From positions 105,328 through 169,327 of the forward strand of contig CANAIC010000106.1 of assembly GCA_947359465.1 (NCBI GenBank): 64,000 bases of DNA, in the 5' to 3' direction. Of the stretch, positions 51,244 to 64,000 are shown piece by piece. The notes under the pieces are model-generated. The model did not search any database and was not told the origin of the DNA. It saw only the letters and a program-made list of their open reading frames with translations. Source of the stretch: Metellina segmentata. Lineage: Eukaryota; Arthropoda; Arachnida; Araneae; Tetragnathidae. The translations under genes were made by a program, and so were the position numbers. The first letter of the stretch is position 1. Each line of letters opens with the position of its first letter.

Positions 51244-52278
51244 CCACTTTTACTTTTTATATTTTTATTTGCAAAAAAGAGGGGTGTTTTTACACATTTC
51301 CGATTTATCATAGATGAATCCTAGTAAAATATGCATATAAGTGAGAAAAAAATGTGATTAGGAAGGCAATAAAGTTGGATGGAATGTTATTGAATTCAAG
51401 TGAGTATGAATGGTCCGAGATAGTTGTGAAAAGTACCCTCTTTGATATTTATTCGCAGGCAGCCAGTAAAATGGGGTTTTGACATTCAACAACAATTCAC
51501 CAATGGTAAATGAAAGTATCCAACCCCTAAAGGAAGTAAAGTGCGATTTTAGAACATCTATTTGAACTTGATTGTCAAACACTACCTTTTAAAGTTTTGT
51601 TGTACCCGGTTGGCGTAGCCGTCGAATGCAACGAGAAGAGAGAACGATAAACACAGCTAACATGCTTGGAGTTATTATTAATTGAAATGACTGTTAGAAC
51701 ACTTTGTTCTGTGGAAACAACTATCCCTCTTTTGTAAAATCAGTTCAAAGGTATTGTTATGGGGGAAGAATAAGAAAAGATTCCATTGTTATCGGATCCT
51801 CCCATTCTTGTTCGATTGTTATTATACCGATCAATAGATTTCAGTCTTTTGCAATTCAAAAGATTTCAATTGTTGGTTGCCATTTGAATGGTTTTTATTG
51901 TATTCCATTATTGTTCACTCAACTGTTGTCGAATGGACTGTTTAAATTTCATTCTTTCTAAGAGCATTGTCTCCACACTACTATACTATAAATAAATTGT
52001 TGTAGTACAACAAATAAAGGCATGTTTTTCCTTTGTTGTTCTGATTAACAACATTTATGCCCTCCACGACCAGGAATCGAACAGGGAGCAGGAATATACT
52101 CGTATTTAGAGGTAAAGTTTCGATACAATTTGAAGTATTCAATAGTTTACTTAAATATGTGTAACTTTTCTCTATGCTCCCTCTAACATACAAGTATATT
52201 TCTAACCATTTTCGAAGCAATCCCTACTGCCTTCAAATATTCCTCACTTTGTTTTTAGGTATTTATGATCAAACGTCT

Positions 52279-52388
52279 GCCCACGGGCATATTATGGTCA
52301 ATTCTCCCGTTCTCATTCGATCACCAAACATGAGCACATTCGGATGTGCTCAGTACTTGGTAGAGTGACCACTTAGGAACACCACGTG

Positions 52389-52390
<2 letters not shown>
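52279..52390 (+). pseudogene. 5S rRNA-derived pseudogene, unit 38
   Basis: Unit 51242-52424 (1183 bp). ACATGAGC type; TA tract 52390-52424 (35 bp). Confidence 0.85.
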
Positions 52391-52426
<36 letters not shown>

Positions 52427-53461
52427 CCACTTTTACTTTTTATATTTTTATTTGCAAGAAAGAGGGGTGTTTTTACACATTTCCGATTTATCATAGATGA
52501 ATCCTAGTAAAATATGCATATAAGTGAGAAAAAAATGTGATTAGGAAGGCAATAAAGTTGGATGGAATGTTATTGAATTCAAGTGAGTATGAATGGTCCG
52601 AGATAGTTGTGAAAAGTACCCTCTTTGATATTTATTCGCAGGCAGCCAGTAAAATGGGGTTTTGACATTCAACAACAATTCACCAATGGTAAATGAAAGT
52701 ATCCAACCCCTAAAGGAAGTAAAGTGCGATTTTAGAACATCTATTTGAACTTGATTGTCAAACACTACCTTTTAAAGTTTTGTTGTACCCGGTTGGCGTA
52801 GCCGTCGAATGCAACGAGAAGAGAGAACGATAAACACAGCTAACATGCTTGGAGTTATTATTAATTGAAATGACTGTTAGAACACTTTGTTCTGTGGAAA
52901 CAACTATCCCTCTTTTGTAAAATCAGTTCAAAGGTATTGTTATGGGGGAAGAATAAGAAAAGATTCCATTGTTATCGGATCCTCCCATTCTTGTTCGATT
53001 GTTATTATACCGATCAATAGATTTCAGTCTTTTGCAATTCAAAAGATTTCAATTGTTGGTTGCCATTTGAATGGTTTTTATTGTATTCCATTATTGTTCA
53101 CTCAACTGTTGTCGAATGGACTGTTTAAATTTCATTCTTTCTAAGAGCATTGTCTCCACACTACTATACTATAAATATATTGTTGTAGTACAACAAATAA
53201 AGGCATGTTTTTCCTTTGTTGTTCTGATTAACAACATTTATGCCCTCTACGACCAGGAATCGAACAGGGAGCAGGAATATACTCGTATTTAGAGGTAAAG
53301 TTTCGATACAATTTGAAGTATTCAATAGTTTACTTAAATATGTGTAACTTTTCTCTATGCTCCCTCTAACATACAAGTATATTTCTAACCATTTTCGAAG
53401 CAATCCCTACTGCCTTCAAATATTCCTCACTTTGTTTTTAGGTATTTATGATCAAACGTCT

Positions 53462-53571
53462 GCCCACGGGCATATTATGGTCAATTCTCCCGTTCTCATT
53501 CGATCACCAAAGATAAGCACATTCGGATGTGCTCAGTACTTGGTAGAGTGACCACTTAGGAACACCACGTG

Positions 53572-53573
<2 letters not shown>
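53462..53573 (+). pseudogene. 5S rRNA-derived pseudogene, unit 39
   Basis: Unit 52425-53611. AAGATAAGC type; TA tract 53573-53611 (39 bp). Spacer has ATAAATATATTG, shared with unit 43. Confidence 0.85.
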
Positions 53574-53613
<40 letters not shown>

Positions 53614-54647
53614 CACTTTTACTTTTTATATTTTTATTTGCAAGAAAGAGGGGTGTTTTTACACATTTCCGATTTATCATAGATGAATCCTAGTAAAATA
53701 TGCATATAAGTGAGAAAAAAATGTGATTAGGAAGGCAATTAAGTTGGATGGAATGTTATTGAATTCAAGTGAGTATGAATGGTCCGAGATAGTTGTGAAA
53801 AGTACCCTCTTTGATATTTATTCGCAGGCAGCCAGTAAAATGGGGTTTTGACATTCAACAACAATTCACCAATGGTAAATGAAAGTATCCAACCCCTAAA
53901 GGAAGTAAAGTGCGATTTTAGAACATCTATTTGAACTTGATTGTCAAACACTACCTTTTAAAGTTTTGTTGTACCCGGTTGGCGTAGCCGTCGAATGCAA
54001 CGAGAAGAGAGAACGATAAACACAGCTAACATGCTTGGAGTTATTATTAATTGAAATGACTGTTAGAACACTTTGTTCTGTGGAAACAACTATCCCTCTT
54101 TTGTAAAATCAGTTCAAAGGTATTGTTATGGGGGAAGAATAAGAAAAGATTCCATTGTTATCGGATCCTCCCATTCTTGTTCGATTGTTATTATACCGAT
54201 CAATAGATTTCAGTCTTTTGCAATTCAAAAGATTTCAATTGTTGGTTGCCATTTGAATGGTTTTTATTGTATTCCATTATTGTTCACTCAACTGTTGTCG
54301 AATGGACTGTTTAAATTTCATTCTTTCTAAGAGCATTGTCTCCACACTACTATACTATAAATAAATTGTTGTAGTACAACAAATAAAGGCATGTTTTTCC
54401 TTTGTTGTTCTGATTAACAACATTTATGCCCTCCACGACCAGGAATCGAACAGGGAGCAGGAATATACTCGTATTTAGAGGTAAAGTTTCGATACAATTT
54501 GAAGTATTCAATAGTTTACTTAAATATGTGTAACTTTTCTCTATGCTCCCTCTAACATACAAGTATATTTCTAACCATTTTCGAAGCAATCCCTACTGCC
54601 TTCAAATATTCCTCACTTTGTTTTTAGGTATTTATGATCAAACGTCT

Positions 54648-54757
54648 GCCCACGGGCATATTATGGTCAATTCTCCCGTTCTCATTCGATCACCAAAGAT
54701 AAGCACATTCGGATGTGCTCAGTACTTGGTAGAGTGACCACTTAGGAACACCACGTG

Positions 54758-54759
<2 letters not shown>
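54648..54759 (+). pseudogene. 5S rRNA-derived pseudogene, unit 40
   Basis: Unit 53612-54793. AAGATAAGC type; TA tract 54759-54793 (35 bp). Spacer marker GGCAATTAAG is shared with unit 42. Confidence 0.85.
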
Positions 54760-54795
<36 letters not shown>

Positions 54796-55828
54796 ACTTT
54801 TACTTTTTATATTTTTATTTGCAAGAAAGAGGGTTTTTTTTACACATTTCCGATTTATCATAGATGAATCCTAGTAAAATATGCATATAAGTGAGAAAAA
54901 AATGTGATTAGGAAGGCAATAAAGTTGGATGGAATGTTATTGAATTCAAGTGAGTATGAATGGTCCGAGATAGTTGTGAAAAGTACCCCCTTTGATATTT
55001 ATTCGCAGGCAGCCAGTTAAATGGGGTTTTGACATTCAACAACAATTCACCAATGGTAAATGAAAGTATCCAACCCCCAAAGGAAGTAAAGTGCGATTTT
55101 AGAACATCTATTTGAACTTGATTGTCAAACACTACCTTTTAAAGTTTTGTTGTACCCGGTTGGCGTAGCCGTCGAATGCAACGAGAAGGGAGAACGATAA
55201 ACACAGCTAACATGCTTGGAGTTATTATTAATTGAAATGACTGTTAGAACACTTTGTTCTGTGGAAACAACTATCCCTCTTTTGTAAAATAAGTTCAAAG
55301 GTATTGTTATGGGGGAAGAATAAGAAAAGATTCCATTGTTATCGGATCCTCCCATTCTTGTTCGATTGTTATTATACCGATCAATAGATTTCAGTCTTTT
55401 GCAATTCAAAAGATTTCAATTGTTGGTTGCCATTTGAATGGTTTTTATTGTATTCCATTATTGTTCACTCAACTGTTGTCGAATGGACTGTTTAAATTTC
55501 ATTCTTTCTAAGAGCATTGTCTCCACACTACTATACTATAAATAAATTGTTGTAGTACAACAAATAAAGGCATGTTTTTCCTTTGTTGTTCTGATTAACA
55601 ACATTTATGCCCTCCACGACCAGGAATCGAACAGGGAGCAGGAATATACTCGTATTTAGAGGTAAAGTTTCGATACAATTTGAAGTATTCAATAGTTTAC
55701 TTAAATATGTGTAACTTTTCTCTATGCTCCCTCTAACATACAAGTATATTTCTAACCATTTTCGAAGCAATCCCTACTGCCTTCAAATATTCCTCACTTT
55801 GTTTTTAGGTATTTATGATCAAACGTCT

Positions 55829-55938
55829 GCCCACGGGCATATTATGGTCAATTCTCCCGTTCTCATTCGATCACCAAAGATAAGCACATTCGGATGTGCT
55901 CAGTACTTGGTAGAGTGACCACTTAGGAACACCACGTG

Positions 55939-55940
<2 letters not shown>
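55829..55940 (+). pseudogene. 5S rRNA-derived pseudogene, unit 41
   Basis: Unit 54794-55980. AAGATAAGC type; TA tract 55940-55980 (41 bp). The unit reverts to the GAGGGTTTTTTTT and GTTAAATGG type seen in units 16-24. Confidence 0.85.
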
Positions 55941-55982
<42 letters not shown>

Positions 55983-57017
55983 CCACTTTTACTTTTTATA
56001 TTTTTATTTGCAAGAAAGAGGGGTGTTTTTACACATTTCCGATTTATCATAGATGAATCCTAGTAAAATATGCATATAAGTGAGAAAAAAATGTGATTAG
56101 GAAGGCAATTAAGTTGGATGGAATGTTATTGAATTCAAGTGAGTATGAATGGTCCGAGATAGTTGTGAAAAGTACCCTCTTTGATATTTATTCGCAGGCA
56201 GCCAGTAAAATGGGGTTTTGACATTCAACAACAATTCACCAATGGTAAATGAAAGTATCCAACCCCTAAAGGAAGTAAAGTGCGATTTTAGAACATCTAT
56301 TTGAACTTGATTGTCAAACACTACCTTTTAAAGTTTTGTTGTACCCGGTTGGCGTAGCCGTCGAATGCAACGAGAAGAGAGAACGATAAACACAGCTAAC
56401 ATGCTTGGAGTTATTATTAATTGAAATGACTGTTAGAACACTTTGTTCTGTGGAAACAACTATCCCTCTTTTGTAAAATCAGTTCAAAGGTATTGTTATG
56501 GGGGAAGAATAAGAAAAGATTCCATTGTTATCGGATCCTCCCATTCTTGTTCGATTGTTATTATACCGATCAATAGATTTCAGTCTTTTGCAATTCAAAA
56601 GATTTCAATTGTTGGTTGCCATTTGAATGGTTTTTATTGTATTCCATTATTGTTCACTCAACTGTTGTCGAATGGACTGTTTAAATTTCATTCTTTCTAA
56701 GAGCATTGTCTCCACACTACTATACTATAAATAAATTTTTGTAGTACAACAAATAAAGGCATGTTTTTCCTTTGTTGTTCTGATTAACAACATTTATGCC
56801 CTCCACGACCAGGAATCGAACAGGGAGCAGGAATATACTCGTATTTAGAGGTAAAGTTTCGATACAATTTGAAGTATTCAATAGTTTACTTAAATATGTG
56901 TAACTTTTCTCTATGCTCCCTCTAACATACAAGTATATTTCTAACCATTTTCGAAGCAATCCCTACTGCCTTCAAATATTCCTCACTTTGTTTTTAGGTA
57001 TTTATGATCAAACGTCT

Positions 57018-57129
57018 GCCCACGGGCATATTATGGTCAATTCTCCCGTTCTCATTCGATCACCAAACATGAGCACATTCGGATGTGCTCAGTACTTGGT
57101 AGAGTGACCACTTAGGAACACCACGTGCT
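57018..57129 (+). pseudogene. 5S rRNA-derived pseudogene, unit 42
   Basis: Unit 55981-57147. ACATGAGC type; short TA tract 57129-57147 (19 bp). Confidence 0.85.
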
Positions 57130-58184
57130 ATATATATATATATATATTTCCACTTTTACTTTTTATATTTTTATTTGCAAGAAAGAGGGGTGTTTTTACA
57201 CATTTCCGATTTATCATAGATGAATCCTAGTAAAATATGCATATAAGTGAGAAAAAAATGTGATTAGGAAGGCAATAAAGTTGGATGGAATGTTATTGAA
57301 TTCAAGTGAGTATGAATGGTCCGAGATAGTTGTGAAAAGTACCCTCTTTGATATTTATTCGCAGGCAGCCAGTAAAATGGGGTTTTGACATTCAACAACA
57401 ATTCACCAATGGTAAATGAAAGTATCCAACCCCTAAAGGAAGTAAAGTGCGATTTTAGAACATCTATTTGAACTTGATTGTCAAACACTACCTTTTAAAG
57501 TTTTGTTGTACCCGGTTGGCGTAGCCGTCGAATGCAACGAGAAGAGAGAACGATAAACACAGCTAACATGCTTGGAGTTATTATTAATTGAAATGACTGT
57601 TAGAACACTTTGTTCTGTGGAAACAACTATCCCTCTTTTGTAAAATCAGTTCAAAGGTATTGTTATGGGGGAAGAATAAGAAAAGATTCCATTGTTATCG
57701 GATCCTCCCATTCTTGTTCGATTGTTATTATACCGATCAATAGATTTCAGTCTTTTGCAATTCAAAAGATTTCAATTGTTGGTTGCCATTTGAATGGTTT
57801 TTATTGTATTCCATTATTGTTCACTCAACTGTTGTCGAATGGACTGTTTAAATTTCATTCTTTCTAAGAGCATTGTCTCCACACTACTATACTATAAATA
57901 TATTGTTGTAGTACAACAAATAAAGGCATGTTTTTCCTTTGTTGTTCTGATTAACAACATTTATGCCCTCCACGACCAGGAATCGAACAGGGAGCAGGAA
58001 TATACTCGTATTTAGAGGTAAAGTTTCGATACAATTTGAAGTATTCAATAGTTTACTTAAATATGTGTAACTTTTCTCTATGCTCCCTCTAACATACAAG
58101 TATATTTCTAACCATTTTCGAAGCAATCCCTACTGCCTTCAAATATTCCTCACTTTGTTTTTAGGTATTTATGATCAAACGTCT

Positions 58185-58294
58185 GCCCACGGGCATATTA
58201 TGGTCAATTCTCCCGTTCTCATTCGATCACCAAAGATAAGCACATTCGGATGTGCTCAGTACTTGGTAGAGTGACCACTTAGGAACACCACGTG

Positions 58295-58296
<2 letters not shown>
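58185..58296 (+). pseudogene. 5S rRNA-derived pseudogene, unit 43
   Basis: Unit 57148-58326. AAGATAAGC type; TA tract 58296-58326 (31 bp). Confidence 0.85.
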
Positions 58297-58328
<32 letters not shown>

Positions 58329-59363
58329 CCACTTTTACTTTTTATATTTTTATTTGCAAGAAAGAGGGGTGTTTTTACACATTTCCGATTTATCATAGAT
58401 GAATCCTAGTAAAATATGCATATAAGTGAGAAAAAAATGTGATTAGGAAGGCAATAAAGTTGGATGGAATGTTATTGAATTCAAGTGAGTATGAATGGTC
58501 CGAGATAGTTGTGAAAAGTACCCTCTTTGATATTTATTCGCAGGCAGCCAGTAAAATGGGGTTTTGACATTCAACAACAATTCACCAATGGTAAATGAAA
58601 GTATCCAACCCCTAAAGGAAGTAAAGTGCGATTTTAGAACATCTATTTGAACTTGATTGTCAAACACTACCTTTTAAAGTTTTGTTGTACCCGGTTGGCG
58701 TAGCCGTCGAATGCAACGAGAAGAGAGAACGATAAACACAGCTAACATGCTTGGAGTTATTATTAATTGAAATGACTGTTAGAACACTTTGTTCTGTGGA
58801 AACAACTATCCCTCTTTTGTAAAATCAGTTCAAAGGTATTGTTATGGGGGAAGAATAAGAAAAGATTCCATTGTTATCGGATCCTCCCATTCTTGTTCGA
58901 TTGTTATTATACCGATCAATAGATTTCAGTCTTTTGCAATTCAAAAGATTTCAATTGTTGGTTGCCATTTGAATGGTTTTTATTGTATTCCATTATTGTT
59001 CACTCAACTGTTGTCGAATGGACTGTTTAAATTTCATTCTTTCTAAGAGCATTGTCTCCACACTACTATACTATAAATAAATTTTTGTAGTACAACAAAT
59101 AAAGGCATGTTTTTCCTTTGTTGTTCTGATTAACAACATTTATGCCCTCCACGACCAGGAATCGAACAGGGAGCAGGAATATACTCGTATTTAGAGGTAA
59201 AGTTTCGATACAATTTGAAGTATTCAATAGTTTACTTAAATATGTGTAACTTTTCTTTATGCTCCCTCTAACATACAAGTATATTTCTAACCATTTTCGA
59301 AGCAATCCCTACTGCCTTCAAATATTCCTCACTTTGTTTTTAGGTATTTATGATCAAACGTCT

Positions 59364-59475
59364 GCCCACGGGCATATTATGGTCAATTCTCCCGTTCTCA
59401 TTCGATCACCAAACATGAGCACATTCGGATGTGCTCAGTACTTGGTAGAGTGACCACTTAGGAACACCACGTGCT
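59364..59475 (+). pseudogene. 5S rRNA-derived pseudogene, unit 44
   Basis: Unit 58327-59495. ACATGAGC type; TA tract 59475-59495 (21 bp). Confidence 0.85.
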
Positions 59476-60531
59476 ATATATATATATATATATATTTCCA
59501 CTTTTACTTTTTATATTTTTATTTGCAAGAAAGAGGGGTGTTTTTACACATTTCCGATTTATCATAGATGAATCCTAGTAAAATATGCATATAAGTGAGA
59601 AAAAAATGTGATTAGGAAGGCAATAAAGTTGGATGGAATGTTATTGAATTCAAGTGAGTATGAATGGTCCGAGATAGTTGTGAAAAGTACCCTCTTTGAT
59701 ATTTATTCGCAGGCAGCCAGTAAAATGGGGTTTTGACATTCAACAACAATTCACCAATGGTAAATGAAAGTATCCAACCCCTAAAGGAAGTAAAGTGCGA
59801 TTTTAGAACATCTATTTGAACTTGATTGTCAAACACTACCTTTTAAAGTTTTGTTGTACCCGGTTGGCGTAGCCGTCGAATGCAACGAGAAGAGAGAACG
59901 ATAAACACAGCTAACATGCTTGGAGTTATTATTAATTGAAATGACTGTTAGAACACTTTGTTCTGTGGAAACAACTATCCCTCTTTTGTAAAATCAGTTC
60001 AAAGGTATTGTTATGGGGGAAGAATAAGAAAAGATTCCATTGTTATCGGATCCTCCCATTCTTGTTCGATTGTTATTATACCGATCAATAGATTTCAGTC
60101 TTTTGCAATTCAAAAGATTTCAATTGTTGGTTGCCATTTGAATGGTTTTTATTGTATTCCATTATTGTTCACTCAACTGTTGTCGAATGGACTGTTTAAA
60201 TTTCATTCTTTCTAAGAGCATTGTCTCCACACTACTATACTATAAATAAATTTTTGTAGTACAACAAATAAAGGCATGTTTTTCCTTTGTTGTTCTGATT
60301 AACAACATTTATGCCCTCCACGACCAGGAATCGAACAGGGAGCAGGAATATACTCGTATTTAGAGGTAAAGTTTCGATACAATTTGAAGTATTCAATAGT
60401 TTACTTAAATATGTGTAACTTTTCTCTATGCTCCCTCTAACATACAAGTATATTTCAACCATTTTCGAAGCAATCCCTACTGCCTTCAAATATTCCTCAC
60501 TTTGTTTTTAGGTATTTATGATCAAACGTCT

Positions 60532-60642
60532 GCCCACGGGCATATTATGGTCAATTCTCCCGTTCTCATTCGATCACCAAACATGAGCACATTCGGATGT
60601 GCTCAGTACTTGGTAGAGTGACCACTTAGGAAACACCACGTG

Positions 60643-60644
<2 letters not shown>
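60532..60644 (+). pseudogene. 5S rRNA-derived pseudogene, unit 45
   Basis: Unit 59496-60694. ACATGAGC type with one inserted A (GGAAACACC); TA tract 60644-60694 (51 bp). One-base indels become frequent from here on. Confidence 0.85.
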
Positions 60645-60696
<52 letters not shown>

Positions 60697-61735
60697 CCCA
60701 CTTTTACTTTTTATATTTTTATTTGCAAAAAAGAGGGGTGTTTTTACACATTTCCGATTTATCATAGATGAATCCTAGTAAAATATGCATATAAGTGAGA
60801 AAAAAAATGTGATTAGGAAGGCAATAAAGTTGGATGGAATGTTATTGAATTCAAGTGAGTATGAATGGTCCGAGATAGTTGTGAAAAGTACCCTCTTTGA
60901 TATTTATTCGCAGGCAGCCAGTAAAATGGGGTTTTGACATTCAACAACAATTCACCAATGGTAAATGAAAGTATCCAACCCCCTAAAGGAACTAAAGTGC
61001 GATTTTAGAACATCTATTTGAACTTGATTGTCAAACACTACCTTTTAAAGTTTTGTTGTACCCGGTTGGCGTAGCCGTCGAATGCAACGAGAAGAGAGAA
61101 CGATAAACACAGCTAACATGCTTGGAGTTATTATTAATTGAAATGACTGTTAGAACACTTTGTTCTGTGGAAACAACTATCCCCTCTTTTGTAAAATCAG
61201 TTCAAAGGTATTGTTATGGGGGAAGAATAAGAAAAGATTCCATTGTTATCGGATCCTCCCATTCTTGTTCGATTGTTATTATACCGATCAATAGATTTCA
61301 GTCTTTTGCAATTCAAAAGATTTCAATTGTTGGTTGCCATTTGAATGGTTTTTATTGTATTCCATTATTGTTCACTCAACTGTTGTCGAATGGACTGTTT
61401 AAATTTCATTCTTTCTAAGAGCATTGTCTCCACACTACTATACTATAAATAAATTTTTGTAGTACAACAAATAAAGGCATGTTTTTCCTTTGTTGTTCTG
61501 ATTAACAACATTTATGCCCTCCACGACCAGGAATCGAACAGGGAGCAGGAATATACTCGTATTTAGAGGTAAAGTTTCGATACAATTTGAAGTATTCAAT
61601 AGTTTACTTAAATATGTGTAACTTTTCTCTATGCTCCCTCTAACATACAAGTATATTTCTAACCATTTTCGAAGCAATCCCTACTGCCTTCAAATATTCC
61701 TCACTTTGTTTTTAGGTATTTATGATCAAACGTCT

Positions 61736-61955
<220 letters not shown>

Positions 61956-62989
61956 CCACTTTTACTTTATATATTTTTATTTGCAAAAAAGAGGGTGTTT
62001 TTACACATTTCCGATTTATCATAGATGAATCCTAGTAAAATATGCATATAAGTGAGAAAAAAATGTGATTAGGAAGGCAATAAAGTTGGATGGAATGTTA
62101 TTGAATTCAAGTGAGTATGAATGGTCCGAGATAGTTGTGAAAAGTACCCTCTTTGATATTTATTCGCAGGCAGCCAGTAAAATGGGGTTTTGACATTCAA
62201 CAACAATTCACCAATGGTAAATGAAAGTATCCAACCCCTAAAGGAAGTAAAGTGCGATTTTAGAACATCTATTTGAACTTGATTGTCAAACACTACCTTT
62301 TAAAGTTTTGTTGTACCCGGTTGGCGTAGCCGTCGAATGCAACGAGAAGAGAGAACGATAAACACAGCTAACATGCTTGGAGTTATTATTAATTGAAATG
62401 ACTGTTAGAACACTATGTTCTGTGGAAACAACTATCCCTCTTTTGTAAAATCAGTTCAAAGGTATTGTTATGGGGGAAGAATAAGAAAAGATCCATTGTT
62501 ATCGGATCCTCCCATTCTTGTTCGATTGTTATTATACCGATCAATAGATTTCAGTCTTTTGCAATTCAAAAGATTTCAATTGTTGGTTGCCATTTGAATG
62601 GTTTTTATTGTATTCCATTATTGTTCACTCAACTGTTGTCGAATGGACTGTTTAAATTTCATTCTTTCTAAGAGCATTGTCTCCACACTACTATACTATA
62701 AATAAATTTTTGTAGTACAACAAATAAAGGCATGTTTTTCCTTTGTTGTTCTGATTAACAACATTTATGCCCTCCACGACCAGGAATCGAACAGGGAGCA
62801 GGAATATACTCGTATTTAGAGGTAAAGTTTCGATACAATTTGAAGTATTCAATAGTTTACTTAAATATGTGTAACTTTTCCTCTATGCTCCCTCTAACAT
62901 ACAAGTATATTTCTAACCATTTTCGAAGCAATCCCTACTGCCTTCAAATATTCCTCACTTTGTTTTTAGGTATTTATGATCAAACGTCT

Positions 62990-63099
62990 GCCCACGGGCA
63001 TATTATGGTCAATTCTCCCGTTCTCATTCGATCACCAAAGTATAGCACATTCGGATGTGCTCAGTACTTGGTAGAGTGACCACTTAGGAACACCACGTG

Positions 63100-63101
<2 letters not shown>
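62990..63101 (+). pseudogene. 5S rRNA-derived pseudogene, unit 47
   Basis: Unit 61954-63185. Private change AAGTATAGCAC; TA tract 63101-63185 (85 bp). Confidence 0.85.

Positions 63102-63185
<84 letters not shown>
63101..63185. repeat. Long (TA)n tract, unit 47
   Basis: 85 bp of pure TA at the standard junction, last complete tract in the window. Confidence 0.95.
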
Positions 63186-63187
<2 letters not shown>

Positions 63188-64000
63188 CCACTTTTACTTT
63201 TTATATTTTTATTTGCAAGAAAGAGGGGTGTTTTTACACATTTCCGATTTATCATAGATGAATCCTAGTAAATATGCATATAAGTGAGAAAAAAATGTGA
63301 TTAGGAAGGCAATAAAGTTGGATGGAATGTTATTGAATTCAAGTGAGTATGAATGGTCCGAGATAGTTGTGAAAAGTACCCTCTTTGATATTTATTCGCA
63401 GGCAGCCAGTAAAATGGGGTTTTGACATTCAACAACAATTCACCAATGGTAAATGAAAGTATCCAACCCCTAAAGGAAGTAAAGTGCGATTTTAGAACAT
63501 CTATTTGAACTTGATTGTCAAACACTACCTTTTAAAGTTTTGTTGTACCCGGTTGGCGTAGCCGTCGAATGCAACGAGAAGAGAGAACGATAAACACAGC
63601 TAACATGCTTGGAGTTATTATTAATTGAAATGACTGTTAGAACACTTTGTTCTGTGGAAACAACTATCCCTCTTTTGTAAAATCAGTTCAAAGGTATTGT
63701 TATGGGGGAAGAATAAGAAAAGATTCCATTGTTTATCGGATCCTCCCATTCTTGTTCGATTGTTATTATACCGATCAATAGATTTCAGTCTTTTGCAATT
63801 CAAAAGATTTCAATTGTTGGTTGCCATTTGAATGGTTTTATTGTATTCCATTATTGTTCACTCAACTGTTGTCGAATGGACTGTTTAAATTTCATTCTTT
63901 CTAAGAGCATTGTCTCCACACTACTATACTATAAATAAATTTTTGTAGTACAACAAATAAAGGCATGTTTTCCTTTGTTGTTCTGATTAACAACATTTAT
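63186..64000 (+). repeat. Partial unit 48, cut by the window edge
   Basis: Starts with the usual T-run block and runs through the spacer to AACAACATTTAT, where the window ends before the 5S-like segment. It carries several one-base indels in homopolymers (for example GTAAATATGC near 63270 and GTTTATCGG near 63731). Confidence 0.95.

Overview
The window is eukaryotic, AT-rich and almost entirely repetitive. About 89% of it is one head-to-tail tandem array with a unit of about 1.18 kb; the rest is a single, apparently intact Ty3/gypsy-type LTR retrotransposon inserted into one unit. There are no operons, Shine-Dalgarno sites or host protein genes. The 5S-like segment and the style of the gag-pol resemble arthropods (an arachnid would fit), but the species cannot be read from the sequence.

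Array (1-9508 and 16710-64000). I count 47 complete or nearly complete units plus a partial unit at the right edge; the first unit lacks its leftmost ~70 bp. In intact units everything except the (TA)n tract is about 1148 bp, and nearly all length variation comes from that tract (19 to 131 bp). Immediately before the TA tract each unit carries, on the + strand, a 112-nt segment that aligns without gaps to nucleotides 1-112 of an arthropod-type 5S rRNA (roughly three quarters identical to a consensus recalled from memory). Its last ~8 nt, which would close helix I, are replaced by TA dinucleotides. The array is therefore best read as a satellite derived from 5S rDNA: dead 5S copies that decayed first and were amplified and homogenised afterwards. 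The remaining ~1 kb of each unit is spacer-like, with short inverted repeats and a B-box-like motif but no convincing gene.

Retrotransposon (about 9509-16709, minus strand). Two 465-bp LTRs that look identical flank a leader, gag (537 aa with SAP-like, capsid-like and zinc-knuckle segments) and pol (protease, reverse transcriptase, RNase H, integrase, GPY/F-like tail). All catalytic residues are visible. gag and pol share one reading frame and are separated only by a TGA in the context TGA-CAG-TTA, which matches the CAR-YYA rule for leaky stops, so readthrough is the likely route to Gag-Pol. No env is present. Identical LTRs and open frames imply a recent insertion, and it fell inside a TA tract.

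Array structure. Units on the left and right belong to different sequence types with a mosaic zone around units 13-24. Block duplications are visible (units 7-8 with 13-14; 16-17 with 18-19; 31-32 with 33-34), as is a very uniform 1183-bp-period stretch near 44-53.5 kb. The last ~3.5 kb has a cluster of one-base indels that looks like reduced sequence accuracy near a contig end.
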